Source: a virus
Virus record (IMG/VR): IMGVR_UViG_3300037847_005401
Location: 1 to 31,796 of that record
Length of the DNA: 31,796 nt
Reading direction: 5' to 3' (one strand)
Part shown: positions 1 to 8,695 of the stretch, piece after piece
How the letters are laid out: the number at the start of each line of letters is the position of its first letter
Position numbering within the stretch: position 1 is the stretch's first letter
Translations under genes and position numbers: made by a program
The notes under the pieces: model-generated
Seen by the model: the letters and a program-made list of their open reading frames with translations, nothing else
Told to the model about the DNA's origin: nothing
Databases searched by the model: none

Positions 1-1083
1 ATTGTTAAATAAACCGTAAGATACAGCTCCAGTAGAAGCGTACGCACCGTTCATAGCAGCGATCATGTCGTCAAAGTCAAGAGCAGTTTGTCTCGATAAG
101 AAAAGCATGTTTTCTTCAATAGCACCTTGTGTATCTAATTGCTTAAGGATAGTATCAAAATCTCCTAATGCGCCAGCTCCAGGAGCAGCAGCACCAGCAA
201 AATCATTATATACATTACCTCTATCTTCAATAGCAGCAAATAAACCTTCAGAACCTTCTAAAGAAACACCACCGCCTCCTTTTTTCTCAGCTTCAACCAT
301 CGCCATTTCTAAGTAATCTTCAAAACGTAATCTTGTTTCAGATTCAGCTTTTAGATACCATAAAAATCCTGATTGACCAGCTTCAGTAGCTACTTCAACC
401 CAACCAATTTGAGCAGTATCAGATCCACTTACTTGGTAATAATCTTTAATGATTATTGGCTTATTTGAAAACTGTGTAAAATCTGGTTGTAAAGCTACAA
501 CTCCAGAAGCAGCTGCAGTACCATCACCACCAAGTTCCATGCCTTGACTTCCTTTAGCAAATTCAGAACCGTATACAAATACTTTAGCATCTGTAGCATT
601 AGCTATAGAAGCCAAGTTAGCCACTTTGTATGTTTCAACACCAACAGTAGCTGCATTAGCGGCAGCAGCAGTTACAGTAATTACTCTAGCTTTTATAGTA
701 GTTAGACCAGAAGAAACCACAATAGTAGCACCTTTTCTAATAGCACATTCTTTTCCAGCTTCTAATGGAACTGTAATTGAAGTATTACCAGCAATAGTAC
801 AATTATCATAAGAAATATGTAGTCTATTTTGTTCAGACCAAATTACTTGATCAGATGACATAGGCATTTCAGCGCCTACCATTCTCAAGAAACCTTGTAA
901 AGTTCGGTTTCCGTATCTTTCAACTTCTGCTTCATACAATTCTGGTAAGTATTGTTGAGCAAAAGTATCAGTGTTTCCAGCTCCAACACCATCGTTAAAC
1001 TTTAAATAGTTTGTATCTAAAGTTTGCTTTTTAGCAGCTGGAATTAAGCTTGGTGGAAATGCTCCACTCGTTGCAAAACTCAT
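1..1083 (-). CDS. Major capsid protein (3' end cut off by window edge)
   Basis: The frame reads open from an ATG at 1083 to the first base of the window, giving 361 residues with no stop, so the C-terminus lies outside. The N-terminus begins MSFATSGAFPPSLIPAAKKQ. It is followed by a helix-rich segment with AQQYLPELYEAEVERYGNRT, then alternating strands. A later Gly-rich loop (EKKGGGGVSLEG) precedes a long alpha/beta portion, as in HK97-fold capsid subunits. The position directly downstream of portal and scaffold-like genes is the usual place for the capsid gene. The leader is AT-rich with no Shine-Dalgarno. I judge this by residue pattern and gene order, not by a database match. A different abundant virion protein is possible but less likely. 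Confidence 0.75.
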   Translation of the reverse strand, partial: MSFATSGAFPPSLIPAAKKQTLDTNYLKFNDGVGAGNTDTFAQQYLPELYEAEVERYGNRTLQGFLRMVGAEMPMSSDQVIWSEQNRLHISYDNCTIAGNTSITVPLEAGKECAIRKGATIVVSSGLTTIKARVITVTAAAANAATVGVETYKVANLASIANATDAKVFVYGSEFAKGSQGMELGGDGTAAASGVVALQPDFTQFSNKPIIIKDYYQVSGSDTAQIGWVEVATEAGQSGFLWYLKAESETRLRFEDYLEMAMVEAEKKGGGGVSLEGSEGLFAAIEDRGNVYNDFAGAAAPGAGALGDFDTILKQLDTQGAIEENMLFLSRQTALDFDDMIAAMNGAYASTGAVSYGLFNN

Positions 1084-1104
1084 AATTTATAATTTTAGTT
1101 TAAG

Positions 1105-2268
1105 TTATTTTTTTATTGTTTTTATTTTTAACTTAGAACTATTTGCTCCTGACACCGCTTTTACTCTTAATCCATTAATAAAAACATCTCCAGCATTAGC
1201 AACAGTTTGCCTAGCGTCTTCTGTTATATTTTTAGATTTAGCAGTCATTTCTTTAATAGCATCGGATTTACCTTGCTCATAAAAATGACTAGCTATCGTA
1301 TCAGCGTTTTCAGCAGCATAAATGGCTTTATGATAACCAGCATAATCTTTGACTTCCCCTTTATTATCCAGGAACTTCCCAACAAGATTAGTTAAGTCAG
1401 ATTGGTTTTTAGCTACATTTGTGGTATTAGCAACTTTAAACCTAAACTTCTTCTCTCCAACATCAAAATTAAAACCTTTAAATTCTTTGTTGAAAAAGTT
1501 ATCGGTTCCTTGTTTAAACCTTCCATGTTGCTCTTTAACCATTTTCTGTTCTTCGTTGTATCTATTGAAAAAGTCCATTGCTTTTTGTTGTTCTTGAGTA
1601 ACGCCCGGTCTCAACTTGATCTCGTCGTAATACTTCTTTTTCGTTTCCTCCAAAAAGTTTTTGGCTTTAGCAATTTCTTCTTTGTAAGCAAGTTTCTTTT
1701 TCTTTTGCTCACGCTCCTCAGTTTCTTCAGGATCAAAATAAAATTTATCTTCTAAAGTAAATTCTATTTCTTCTCTGTTTAAGTGAGGTTTAGTCTGTTT
1801 GTAGTATTCTCTAAGTAACACATCTTCTTCTACATTAGTGTAATCCCTATTTAATCTAACATAGTCTTCAACTGTGCCACCTGTTTCTTTCATAAACTCA
1901 ACTAGTTTTTCTACGTTTTCTGGTAAATCAACTTTTTCAGCTACTGGCTCAGGTGTTTTTTCAACCGGCTTTTCTACAGGAGTTTCTTCTTCTGTTATTT
2001 CATTTATAACAGTAAACTCTTCCTCTTCTTTAACTGGCTCTTCCTTAGTTTCTACTTTTTCTTCAACCTTTTCTTCTTTTATTTCTTCTACTACTTTTTC
2101 TTTTTCTACTTCTTCAGGTTGTTCTGTTTTTTCTTCTTTTTTAGTTAAATCTACTTTTGTTGTAGGCTCTTGTTTAACTAATTTTTTAGGTTTCTTTTTC
2201 ATTTTAAAGTCACCTTGTTCTAGAGTTCCATCAGGAGCCTCTTTTACTTCTTCTTTTTCTTTTGACAT
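1105..2268 (-). CDS. Scaffold-like head assembly protein
   Basis: 387 aa, extremely rich in Lys and Glu. Residues 1 to about 110 are a low-complexity, probably disordered K/E/V/T/P segment. From about residue 115 a more structured part begins, containing VEDYVRLNRDYTNVEEDVLL and a long charged helical stretch likely to form coiled coil. It ends in a basic tail (KLKIKTIKK). It sits between portal and capsid genes, 21 bp upstream of the capsid start, which is the usual slot for a scaffolding protein. Such proteins are highly charged, helical and lost on maturation. No protease signature is visible. The scaffold role is inferred from composition and place, not from a recognised domain. Confidence 0.5.
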   Translation of the reverse strand: MSKEKEEVKEAPDGTLEQGDFKMKKKPKKLVKQEPTTKVDLTKKEEKTEQPEEVEKEKVVEEIKEEKVEEKVETKEEPVKEEEEFTVINEITEEETPVEKPVEKTPEPVAEKVDLPENVEKLVEFMKETGGTVEDYVRLNRDYTNVEEDVLLREYYKQTKPHLNREEIEFTLEDKFYFDPEETEEREQKKKKLAYKEEIAKAKNFLEETKKKYYDEIKLRPGVTQEQQKAMDFFNRYNEEQKMVKEQHGRFKQGTDNFFNKEFKGFNFDVGEKKFRFKVANTTNVAKNQSDLTNLVGKFLDNKGEVKDYAGYHKAIYAAENADTIASHFYEQGKSDAIKEMTAKSKNITEDARQTVANAGDVFINGLRVKAVSGANSSKLKIKTIKK

Positions 2269-2293
2269 AATATAATATAATAATTAATAATAA

Positions 2294-4735
2294 TTATCTA
2301 GGATCAAATGGATTTCCAATGTCCATAGATTCTGCTTGGTCAGGAGCAGATGCTTCTTTTTCAAACGAATTTGTTTCAAAGCTTGTTGGTAATAAGTCGT
2401 TTTGTCTTTGGTCTATTAGTTGAGATTGTTGAGTACCTTCAATACGTACTCTTTCATCTTTACGATCTTCAATTTCTTTTTCTTTAGCTTTAGCACCTTC
2501 TACTTCCATCTTTTTTAATTCTAAATCAAATTTATGCTGTTGATTCATAATCATTATTTTGACTTCAGCTTCTTGTCTGTATTTTTCTACATCAAACTGT
2601 ACTTTAGCTTGTTCAAACTGTACTTTTTGTTCTGTTAGTATTTGTTGTTTCTGTGTTTCAGCTAACGCTTGTTTTTCAGCAGCTTCTGCTTGCGACTGCG
2701 CTTGTTGTTGTATTTGTTGTAGCTTCAAAGCTTGCTCTGTAGCTTGCTTTTGCTGTCTACGCTGTTTTAATAATTGATTAGCTAAAGTTAAATTTTTAAC
2801 TTCTCTAATATCAATAGCGTCTTCTAAATCAATACCACCTGTTTTTAAAGCTACTTGTATATTTTCTTCTAATTTAGCTTTTTCTTCATCATCTGGCTCA
2901 AGATCTAAAAATATACCAAAGTCATATATATTTTTATCCATAAGCTCAAATAAGGTAGATACGTTAAACTTCGTTATACTAGTTTGCAAAGCTGATCTAG
3001 TAAGTGGAAACATCAAAGCATCACCTATTCTTAGTGATATATTTTCACAATTTTTAAGTGTTAAATATAAACTAGCTTGTAGTATGTGTCTAGTTGCAGT
3101 ATTTGAATTAGCAGCAGCTATTTTTTGTAAACCTACTAATGAGTTTTTATCAGGATTACTAGCATCTCTAGCTTCATTTAACCCGGTCACATCTCTGATA
3201 AGCTGTAAGTAATATTGATAAGTTTGTATAAGACTTTGTATCTTAGCTCCGCCATTACCACTTTGTAATTCTTGTATCGGAACTTTACCTGGGTTAATAT
3301 CTCCGTCTTGAGTAAATGATCTACCTACAATAGAACCAGTTTGAAAATACATGTTTAAAGCTTCCTGAGGATTATATGTTGTGCCATTACCTAAATCTAC
3401 CTCAGCTAAACCATCTACATCCATATAAACACCGTCAGGAACTACTCTAGATAACACTTGCTGCAACTTGAGATGTGTTAACTGAATCATATCAGCAAAA
3501 CCTGTTATACGATTAACTAATGAATCTATACGTCCTTTATACATTCTAGGAGCACATATATTGTAATTCATATTAACTTTTGTAGTATCAGCAGCTGGTC
3601 TAGTCATATTTTCAGCCATTTGCCATCTAAGCATTTGCGGATGTCCTAGTATTTTTACTCCACTATATAAAACTTCTATTGATCTAAAAGCTTTATTAAA
3701 ACCTTCTGCATTTTCTGGTGGATTAAAAGCATCTGTTTTTTCTAATGCTTTTTCTAAACCATTTGCGGTTTCTTTTATTTTAAATACTTGATTAGTATAG
3801 GTTTTATATTCAAAATACATTACTTGTATTTTATCATCAAAATACCTACCGTTCCAATCGTTTCTATAATTAGAGTTGCCAGGGTACTTTTGTATTTCTT
3901 TCAATTCATCTGGCGTAAGCATAGGAAATTGCTTTTTAAGCTCAGCCATACTTAATCCTTTTACTTCACCTACATACCATATGTCTTCAAAATTAGGATC
4001 TTCTGTGTACGAATAAACTAAATTAGCTGGATCAACATACTCTACACTAACTCCTTCTTGTAAATTAAAACTAGTTTTAGAACAAGCTATACCTAATACA
4101 GTTAGGTCATAATTTAATCTTCTTCTAACTAAATCATACTTGTTGTAATCTAAAACATAGTTAATAGCTTCTTCTTGAGCTATTTCAATACCTTGCTTAT
4201 AATTCAATTGCATATAAACAGAAATCTCATCTGGGTTTGTAGGCATGTTTGATTTGCCACCACCAGTTGAAACGTCTAAACCTAACTGAGCCTTTGCTTT
4301 AGCTATGTATTCTTTAGCATATATATCTTTCATTAAGCCTTGCACATATGCAGATCTTTTACCAGTAGAAGAGGGATCTTGAGCATATGCTTTAATATCG
4401 TAATTTCTTTGAGACATTCCGTTTACAACAATGTCTACAAATTTAGATATTATAGGAACTGGCGTCCAGTCTAGATTTAAATAGCTTAAGTCACCATTTA
4501 TAGAAAGTTCATCTTTATATTTCTGAACAGACTGTTCGCCTCTTGCGTACAACCTTAATTGATGAAAGTTATTATAATTAGTAGCAAACCTATATCCTCC
4601 AGCACCTGTTCTAGTTCCAGAAAACCATTCACCCTCTATGGCTTGTCCTACTTTTAAACCATAGTCATAAGACGCTTTAACTGCATCAGGTACTACCTGA
4701 TCCGGAAATGAACTTCCATAACTAGTTTCTATCAT
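2294..4735 (-). CDS. Portal protein
   Basis: 813 aa. Portals form the dodecameric ring at the head vertex through which DNA is pumped. The first ~110 residues are an N-terminal domain containing PVPIISKFVDIVVNGMSQRN, a hydrophobic-helix pattern typical of portal wings. The middle is mixed alpha/beta. From about residue 655 to the end is a long Gln/Glu/Lys-rich coiled coil followed by an acidic, Pro-containing tail, like the crown/barrel extensions of large portals. The start codon overlaps the terminase stop (ATGA), so the two are translationally coupled. The terminase-portal-scaffold-capsid order supports the call. At 813 aa it is a large portal; no truncation is seen. Confidence 0.8.
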   Translation of the reverse strand: MIETSYGSSFPDQVVPDAVKASYDYGLKVGQAIEGEWFSGTRTGAGGYRFATNYNNFHQLRLYARGEQSVQKYKDELSINGDLSYLNLDWTPVPIISKFVDIVVNGMSQRNYDIKAYAQDPSSTGKRSAYVQGLMKDIYAKEYIAKAKAQLGLDVSTGGGKSNMPTNPDEISVYMQLNYKQGIEIAQEEAINYVLDYNKYDLVRRRLNYDLTVLGIACSKTSFNLQEGVSVEYVDPANLVYSYTEDPNFEDIWYVGEVKGLSMAELKKQFPMLTPDELKEIQKYPGNSNYRNDWNGRYFDDKIQVMYFEYKTYTNQVFKIKETANGLEKALEKTDAFNPPENAEGFNKAFRSIEVLYSGVKILGHPQMLRWQMAENMTRPAADTTKVNMNYNICAPRMYKGRIDSLVNRITGFADMIQLTHLKLQQVLSRVVPDGVYMDVDGLAEVDLGNGTTYNPQEALNMYFQTGSIVGRSFTQDGDINPGKVPIQELQSGNGGAKIQSLIQTYQYYLQLIRDVTGLNEARDASNPDKNSLVGLQKIAAANSNTATRHILQASLYLTLKNCENISLRIGDALMFPLTRSALQTSITKFNVSTLFELMDKNIYDFGIFLDLEPDDEEKAKLEENIQVALKTGGIDLEDAIDIREVKNLTLANQLLKQRRQQKQATEQALKLQQIQQQAQSQAEAAEKQALAETQKQQILTEQKVQFEQAKVQFDVEKYRQEAEVKIMIMNQQHKFDLELKKMEVEGAKAKEKEIEDRKDERVRIEGTQQSQLIDQRQNDLLPTSFETNSFEKEASAPDQAESMDIGNPFDPR

Positions 4736-6960
4736 GTATTTTTAATTTTTGAAACATAACCTTCATTATCATATTTTGAAAAATTTAAATTTAAAGGTTG
4801 TTTATTTTTAATTGAATTAGGTCTATAATTGTTTTTATTACAAGCCATTATAGCTAAACCTGAGCTAATAGTAGCATCATATTTTGTTCTATTATTAATA
4901 TTAAATTTAGACCAATCTTGCAATGTTTTTTGATGGTACATTGTGCCAAACCCATTATTAGTTATACCAACATAATTTTCAATATAAGCTTCAATAGCGG
5001 CAGCGTGTGCTTGTTTAATATCTTCACTTGAATTAGGTATGCCACCTATTTCTTTTTCTGTAATAGATAGTCTATTCCATACTTTATCAGGCCTATTCAT
5101 AGAATAACCTCTATAACCTCGTCTTCTTAAATAGTACAAAAGTCTAGGTCTGTTGTTTTCAGCAAGCAAAGGCATTCCATAAAAAACTAAAGCCATTAAA
5201 ACATCTTCAAAAAACATTTCAGCAGTTTCAGGTCTAGCTATATATTCTAAAAAAAAATGATTAGGCGGAGCGTCCTCCATGGAAAACTTTGTTAATCCGT
5301 GTAATGCTCCATTAGAGCCGCGACCATCAACAGTACCGCTAATGTCGTAAGAATCACAGCCGAAAGCTCCAATATGTTCGTTACCTGGATATTTAATTCC
5401 ATTTTTTATTATTGTTTTATTACATAAGTTTATTGAAGGTACCCAGCTAATGTTAAATCTACCTTTTAAATCCGGCACAAACTGAACTCTAGAATCCTTA
5501 ATTCCAGCTTCCCAAATAAACTTACCTCTTGTAACGTTTGCTTTATTGTTTACTTCATCATTAAAATCTATTTGCTCGTATATTTTTATAAGATTAAATA
5601 GACTAGATTTAGTTTCGTCTCTAAACGCGTGAGCTTCAGTTCTTGGAAACTGCCTATAATATTCGTTTAAACTATCTTGATCTTGTTTTAAACCTTCAAC
5701 TTCGTTTTCCCAGTGGTTAATAACTCCTGTTGTAATTTCGTAACCATCAATTCCTTTGACTCTAGTTTCGCTTCCAGTGAATACAGGTAATCCATAAGTA
5801 TTGATGAATCCTTCGTAGTTCCATTCCATAGGAATGAACAAGCTATAGAGCCCAGAAGCTGTTTGTCCGTTTCTATTTCTTTTAGTAACGTCGCTATTGT
5901 AGTAAAGTTTTTTAAAGTTGTCTCCACCTTTGTCTAAAGAGTTTGATGTTGAGCCCATCATACATTTACCTACGATTCTCGATCCTAAACGTAATGTAGT
6001 TTTTGTAACTCTCCAGTTGTTTAATATATTATCAGGTCTTTCCCATTTACCACTTTCATCATGAGCTAATAGTTTTAGCTTTTCACCATCATAAGAGTTA
6101 TCACCTGTGTTTTTCCAATCAATAGTTGTATCAAGTCCGTCTAGTTCTCTAAGTTGTTCATTCGACTCAAGCTTTCTTCTAGTAAGTTTAGATGCTGGAA
6201 CTCTATAAGCCAACTCAGTTTTTGGCCTGTCCATACCATCTTGAATGGGTTTAAAAAAGAACGGGTAGTTAACCGATATGGGGACAACTTTATCCGTAAA
6301 CATTTTTTTGGCATCTGCACCAGACTTGGACAATATACCGAATCTAGCATCGGAAGATATTGTAGCTTGGTTAACAAGTTCTGCGCTTGACATAAAAGAG
6401 AATCCAGATCGTCTGTTTTTGAGGTAGCATATGCCGTAACATCTGGCATCTGCTTTACACGCTTCCCAAAATATAAAGAAGAGTCTATTTGATTCTCTAT
6501 AATCTGGAGCTCCAATGTCGATTTTTGACCATTGCAAGTACATGTAATGAGTGCCAGTAATGTAAGTAGCAACACCATCATTATAAAACCAAAATCCTTT
6601 TTCTCGTCTATTAAATTCATTGTCAATATAATCGTACCATTTTTCTTTAAAGTCAACTGGATATTCTTCCCAGTCAAATCTTGTTTTTATTCTACTTAAT
6701 TCTTTTGGGTACTCTTGTTTTTCCCAGTATTGTTCAGCTTTTTTTTCGCTTCGTTTAAACGGTTCATCTGCTGCTGGTAAAGCAATCCTGAGATTTTGTA
6801 TTTCAATGATTTGTCCAATTTTACCTGTTTTACTTATTACTATAAAATCATAATCAGGATTATAACCATATTCCCATTTTTTAAATCTGTTATTTTTAGC
6901 TAATATTTTAGGGTTAACAACGTCTTTAATTTCTTTCCAAAGCGTTTGTTTATAACTCAC
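4732..6960 (-). CDS. terL: Terminase large subunit (packaging ATPase/nuclease)
   Basis: 742 aa. It powers DNA translocation into the prohead and cuts the concatemer. The ATPase half has a Walker A-like segment KNRRSGFS (about 181-188), Walker B KLLAHDE (about 296-302, hydrophobics then Asp-Glu) and a coupling motif GSTSN (about 336-340). The C-terminal half fits the RNase H-like nuclease, with a candidate first metal ligand in GAFGCDSYD (Asp near 536) and further acidic residues near 584 and 601. The start is GTG at 6960, inside a GTGA overlap with the upstream gene; no ATG fits as well. The Walker A is unusual because Phe takes the place of the classical GK(S/T) lysine. It is 150-250 residues longer than many TerL proteins. 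Confidence 0.85.
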   Translation of the reverse strand: MSYKQTLWKEIKDVVNPKILAKNNRFKKWEYGYNPDYDFIVISKTGKIGQIIEIQNLRIALPAADEPFKRSEKKAEQYWEKQEYPKELSRIKTRFDWEEYPVDFKEKWYDYIDNEFNRREKGFWFYNDGVATYITGTHYMYLQWSKIDIGAPDYRESNRLFFIFWEACKADARCYGICYLKNRRSGFSFMSSAELVNQATISSDARFGILSKSGADAKKMFTDKVVPISVNYPFFFKPIQDGMDRPKTELAYRVPASKLTRRKLESNEQLRELDGLDTTIDWKNTGDNSYDGEKLKLLAHDESGKWERPDNILNNWRVTKTTLRLGSRIVGKCMMGSTSNSLDKGGDNFKKLYYNSDVTKRNRNGQTASGLYSLFIPMEWNYEGFINTYGLPVFTGSETRVKGIDGYEITTGVINHWENEVEGLKQDQDSLNEYYRQFPRTEAHAFRDETKSSLFNLIKIYEQIDFNDEVNNKANVTRGKFIWEAGIKDSRVQFVPDLKGRFNISWVPSINLCNKTIIKNGIKYPGNEHIGAFGCDSYDISGTVDGRGSNGALHGLTKFSMEDAPPNHFFLEYIARPETAEMFFEDVLMALVFYGMPLLAENNRPRLLYYLRRRGYRGYSMNRPDKVWNRLSITEKEIGGIPNSSEDIKQAHAAAIEAYIENYVGITNNGFGTMYHQKTLQDWSKFNINNRTKYDATISSGLAIMACNKNNYRPNSIKNKQPLNLNFSKYDNEGYVSKIKNT

Positions 6961-7229
6961 TTACTTCTCCCTTCTGCAAATTTAAATACTCTTTCTTTCT
7001 TCTCTTCTTTAGGTTTGCCTTGTAGTAAATTTTCTTCTTCTTCAATACGTTGTAGTATTTCAAAAGCATCAAATATGGCTAGCTTTTTAGTAGCTGCAGC
7101 ATTTTTTAATCTATCTGCTGTAACATCTTCACCAGTGTCTACAATAGGTTCTTTAGCTACTTTAATTAATTCTTTAACTGCTAATTGCCCAGCTTGGATT
7201 ATATTCTTTTTCGTTTCCTTTGTATTCAT
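6957..7229 (-). CDS. Small helical protein directly before terminase (TerS slot)
   Basis: 90 aa, mostly helical and charged, with no cysteine. It contains GEDVTADRLKNAAATKKLAI and ends in a Lys/Glu-rich stretch. Its stop codon overlaps the terminase start (GTGA), and its own first 56 bp overlap the end of the GroES-like gene upstream in a different frame. Its position immediately before the large terminase is where a small terminase subunit is often found, and a short helical DNA-binding or oligomerising protein would fit. I see no helix-turn-helix signature strong enough to call it TerS, so the role is only suggested by context. Confidence 0.55.
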   Translation of the reverse strand: MNTKETKKNIIQAGQLAVKELIKVAKEPIVDTGEDVTADRLKNAAATKKLAIFDAFEILQRIEEEENLLQGKPKEEKKERVFKFAEGRSK

Positions 7230-7767
7230 GGATTAAAGCTATATCATTTGATTTCATACAATAAAGTCGTTCACTATTAATAATAAACTCAAATTCAGAG
7301 TCTGGAGTAAACGTTACGAGTGTCCCAGGTGTTATTTTAAGAGCTTCTAACGAACTATTAGAATATTTTAATATTCCAACGTTAGGTTGTTCTTTCCTGT
7401 TCTCTAATAAATTTTGGTTTTTAAGTGGTTTTACAAAGCAATAATCTAAATGTGGTTTTAAATTATACATATATATTTGTTCGGCTGATACAAAGTATAA
7501 ATCATCTTTAAAATAAGTTGATGAATTTTTTTCTATATTTTTCATATTGTACCATCTTCTAAATATATTATGATGTACATAAACTTCGTCTCCTACTTTT
7601 ACCTTTGAACTATAAGCAGCTGGCGTAGCAACGACCAAAGCTTTTTTACTAACAAACTTATGATCTTCAATACTAGTGTTAACAATGAGGGTTTTACCAT
7701 GGACCTTCTTTGTATTATCATATCTTTCGTTTAAAGGCTTAACAATAAAACTATATAAACTTTTCAT
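7174..7767 (-). CDS. Tandem GroES-like protein (two chaperonin-10-type halves)
   Basis: 197 aa. The two halves look like divergent copies of a co-chaperonin fold. Half one (about 1-108) has FIVKPL at the N-terminus, KVKVGDEVYVHH in the middle and DDLYFVSAEQIYMY at the end. Half two (about 109-182) has CFVKPL, then VGILKY, ITPGTLVTFTP and SERLYCMKSNDIALI. GroES has the same order: an N-terminal V(V)KP strand, K-V-G-D-x-V, then E-(E)-Y-x-x-x-x-x-x-D-I-x-A-V-I. No typical GGIVL mobile loop is visible in either half. It lies next to the terminase, 14 kb from the true GroEL/GroES pair. The domain call is an inference from motif order. A general head-completion beta-barrel is the alternative. Confidence 0.55.
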   Translation of the reverse strand: MKSLYSFIVKPLNERYDNTKKVHGKTLIVNTSIEDHKFVSKKALVVATPAAYSSKVKVGDEVYVHHNIFRRWYNMKNIEKNSSTYFKDDLYFVSAEQIYMYNLKPHLDYCFVKPLKNQNLLENRKEQPNVGILKYSNSSLEALKITPGTLVTFTPDSEFEFIINSERLYCMKSNDIALIHEYKGNEKEYNPSWAISS

Positions 7768-7994
7768 TAGTACTTAAGATCATACTCGACTGATATAGCC
7801 ATATTAGCATTAAACTTTTTCCAAGGCAGTACTTCATTATTTTTAGTTATATAAATATTATATGACTGATCTTTGTCTTCAAAAAGAATATCACTAATGG
7901 TATGTCCACCGTACACTTCCTGACCAGTTGAATAATGCATTGCATCGTTCTTATAATCAGAACCTATACTAATTTTCCTTATTACCTTCGACAT
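7767..7994 (-). CDS. Small conserved-looking protein, unknown
   Basis: 75 aa. It is predicted mostly beta, with aromatic and Gly residues (QEVYGGHTISDILFEDKDQS). There is no signal peptide, membrane segment or Cys pair. Its stop overlaps the start of the tandem GroES-like gene by one base (TAATG), and its start overlaps the end of the coiled-coil gene upstream by 26 bp. It belongs to the run of head-region genes transcribed with the terminase and portal. No function is recognised. Confidence 0.6.
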   Translation of the reverse strand: MSKVIRKISIGSDYKNDAMHYSTGQEVYGGHTISDILFEDKDQSYNIYITKNNEVLPWKKFNANMAISVEYDLKY

Positions 7995-8217
7995 CTTTTT
8001 CTATCTTAGTGTAAGTACCGTCTTCTAAGTTAATCTCTACTGGACCATATTCTTTTTCTAGCTTTTCTTTATAGTCTTCTATGTCTTTGTTAACTTTAGC
8101 TATATCATGTAATAAGCCATGCTTTTGACTTTCTAATAAGCCGATGTTATGAACTAATCCATTTAACTGCTCTTGTTGCTCTTGAATAGTTTTTAATTCT
8201 TCTTCTTTAATTTTCAT
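7969..8217 (-). CDS. Small coiled-coil protein
   Basis: 82 aa. Residues 1-58 are a heptad-like helix rich in Glu, Lys, Gln and Leu (QEQQEQLNGLVHNIGLLESQ), then a short beta-like tail with YGPVEINLEDGTYTKIE. This helix-plus-beta-hairpin form is common among small phage assembly proteins. No catalytic motif is present. The gene overlaps the next one by 26 bp in another frame. The start at 8217 is preceded only by A/T. It could be an assembly adaptor or minor head protein; function is not recognised. Confidence 0.6.
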   Translation of the reverse strand: MKIKEEELKTIQEQQEQLNGLVHNIGLLESQKHGLLHDIAKVNKDIEDYKEKLEKEYGPVEINLEDGTYTKIEKDVEGNKEN

Positions 8218-8242
8218 TTAATTTAATTTAATTATATTTATT

Positions 8243-8464
8243 TTATTCTGGTGGTTCTGGTATTGGATCAGGTGTTATACCATGTTTCTTCAACTCATTT
8301 ATCCACTCATCTTCATCTATAGTTTCATCAATAAACCATTTAGACAAAAGCTTTTGATGAGGATCTACAAATCCATAACCTTCAACTACTTCTTTCATTG
8401 AGTTTTCATAAGCTATCCAATAAGTTCTGATAGCAGGGTTATCTATAGGAATATTACCACTCAT
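8243..8464 (-). CDS. Mini-protein, paralogue 1 of 3
   Basis: 73 aa and acidic. Order of features: an aromatic strand (TYWIAYENSMKEVV), then GYGFVDPHQKL, an acidic turn with W (DEDEWINEL), the pattern HGITPDP, and a Pro/Glu tail. The next two genes share this order, so the three are likely tandem duplicates. They sit just after the large LamG adhesin gene in transcription order and before the head genes. A small virion or fibre-associated role is possible; I recognise no named family. Confidence 0.6.
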   Translation of the reverse strand: MSGNIPIDNPAIRTYWIAYENSMKEVVEGYGFVDPHQKLLSKWFIDETIDEDEWINELKKHGITPDPIPEPPE

Positions 8465-8482
8465 AATACTTTTTTACATTTA

Positions 8483-8692
8483 TTATTCTTCTTCTTCTGG
8501 ATCTGGATCAATACCATGCTGTAATAAAACACTTTTCCACACAGTCTCATCTATATAACTTGTAAAATGATGTATTGTATCTAATCTTTGTTGGGTCTCT
8601 ACAAAACCATATCCTTGAACAGTTGTTTCAGTATCATTATCCCAAATAATGTAGTATAAGGGAGGGTTTGGAAAAGCTATACTTTTAATCAT
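8483..8692 (-). CDS. Mini-protein, paralogue 2 of 3
   Basis: 69 aa. It aligns with its downstream neighbour: YYIIWDNDTETTVQGYGFVE matches the aromatic strand and GYGFV pattern, then IDETVWKSVL and HGIDPDP, with a Glu-only tail. The shared GYGFV, D/E-x-x-W and HGI(D/T)PDP positions make common descent likely. It is an independent reading frame with its own ATG. No catalytic residues or membrane segment can be seen. Function unknown. Confidence 0.6.
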   Translation of the reverse strand: MIKSIAFPNPPLYYIIWDNDTETTVQGYGFVETQQRLDTIHHFTSYIDETVWKSVLLQHGIDPDPEEEE

Positions 8693-8695
8693 ATT

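Noticed and set aside
1402-1755. 117-aa plus-strand frame rich in Phe/Leu/Ser within the scaffold-like gene
   Set aside because: It is the antisense shadow of a Lys/Glu-rich coding region; reversed K/E codons give F/L/S. No neighbouring plus-strand genes or start signals support it.
1874-2275. 133-aa Ser/Phe-rich plus-strand frame
   Set aside because: Shadow of the acidic N-terminus of the scaffold-like gene; composition is what its complement must give.
6141-6677. 178-aa minus-strand frame inside the terminase gene
   Set aside because: Lies wholly within the terminase, whose motifs run through the same stretch in another frame.
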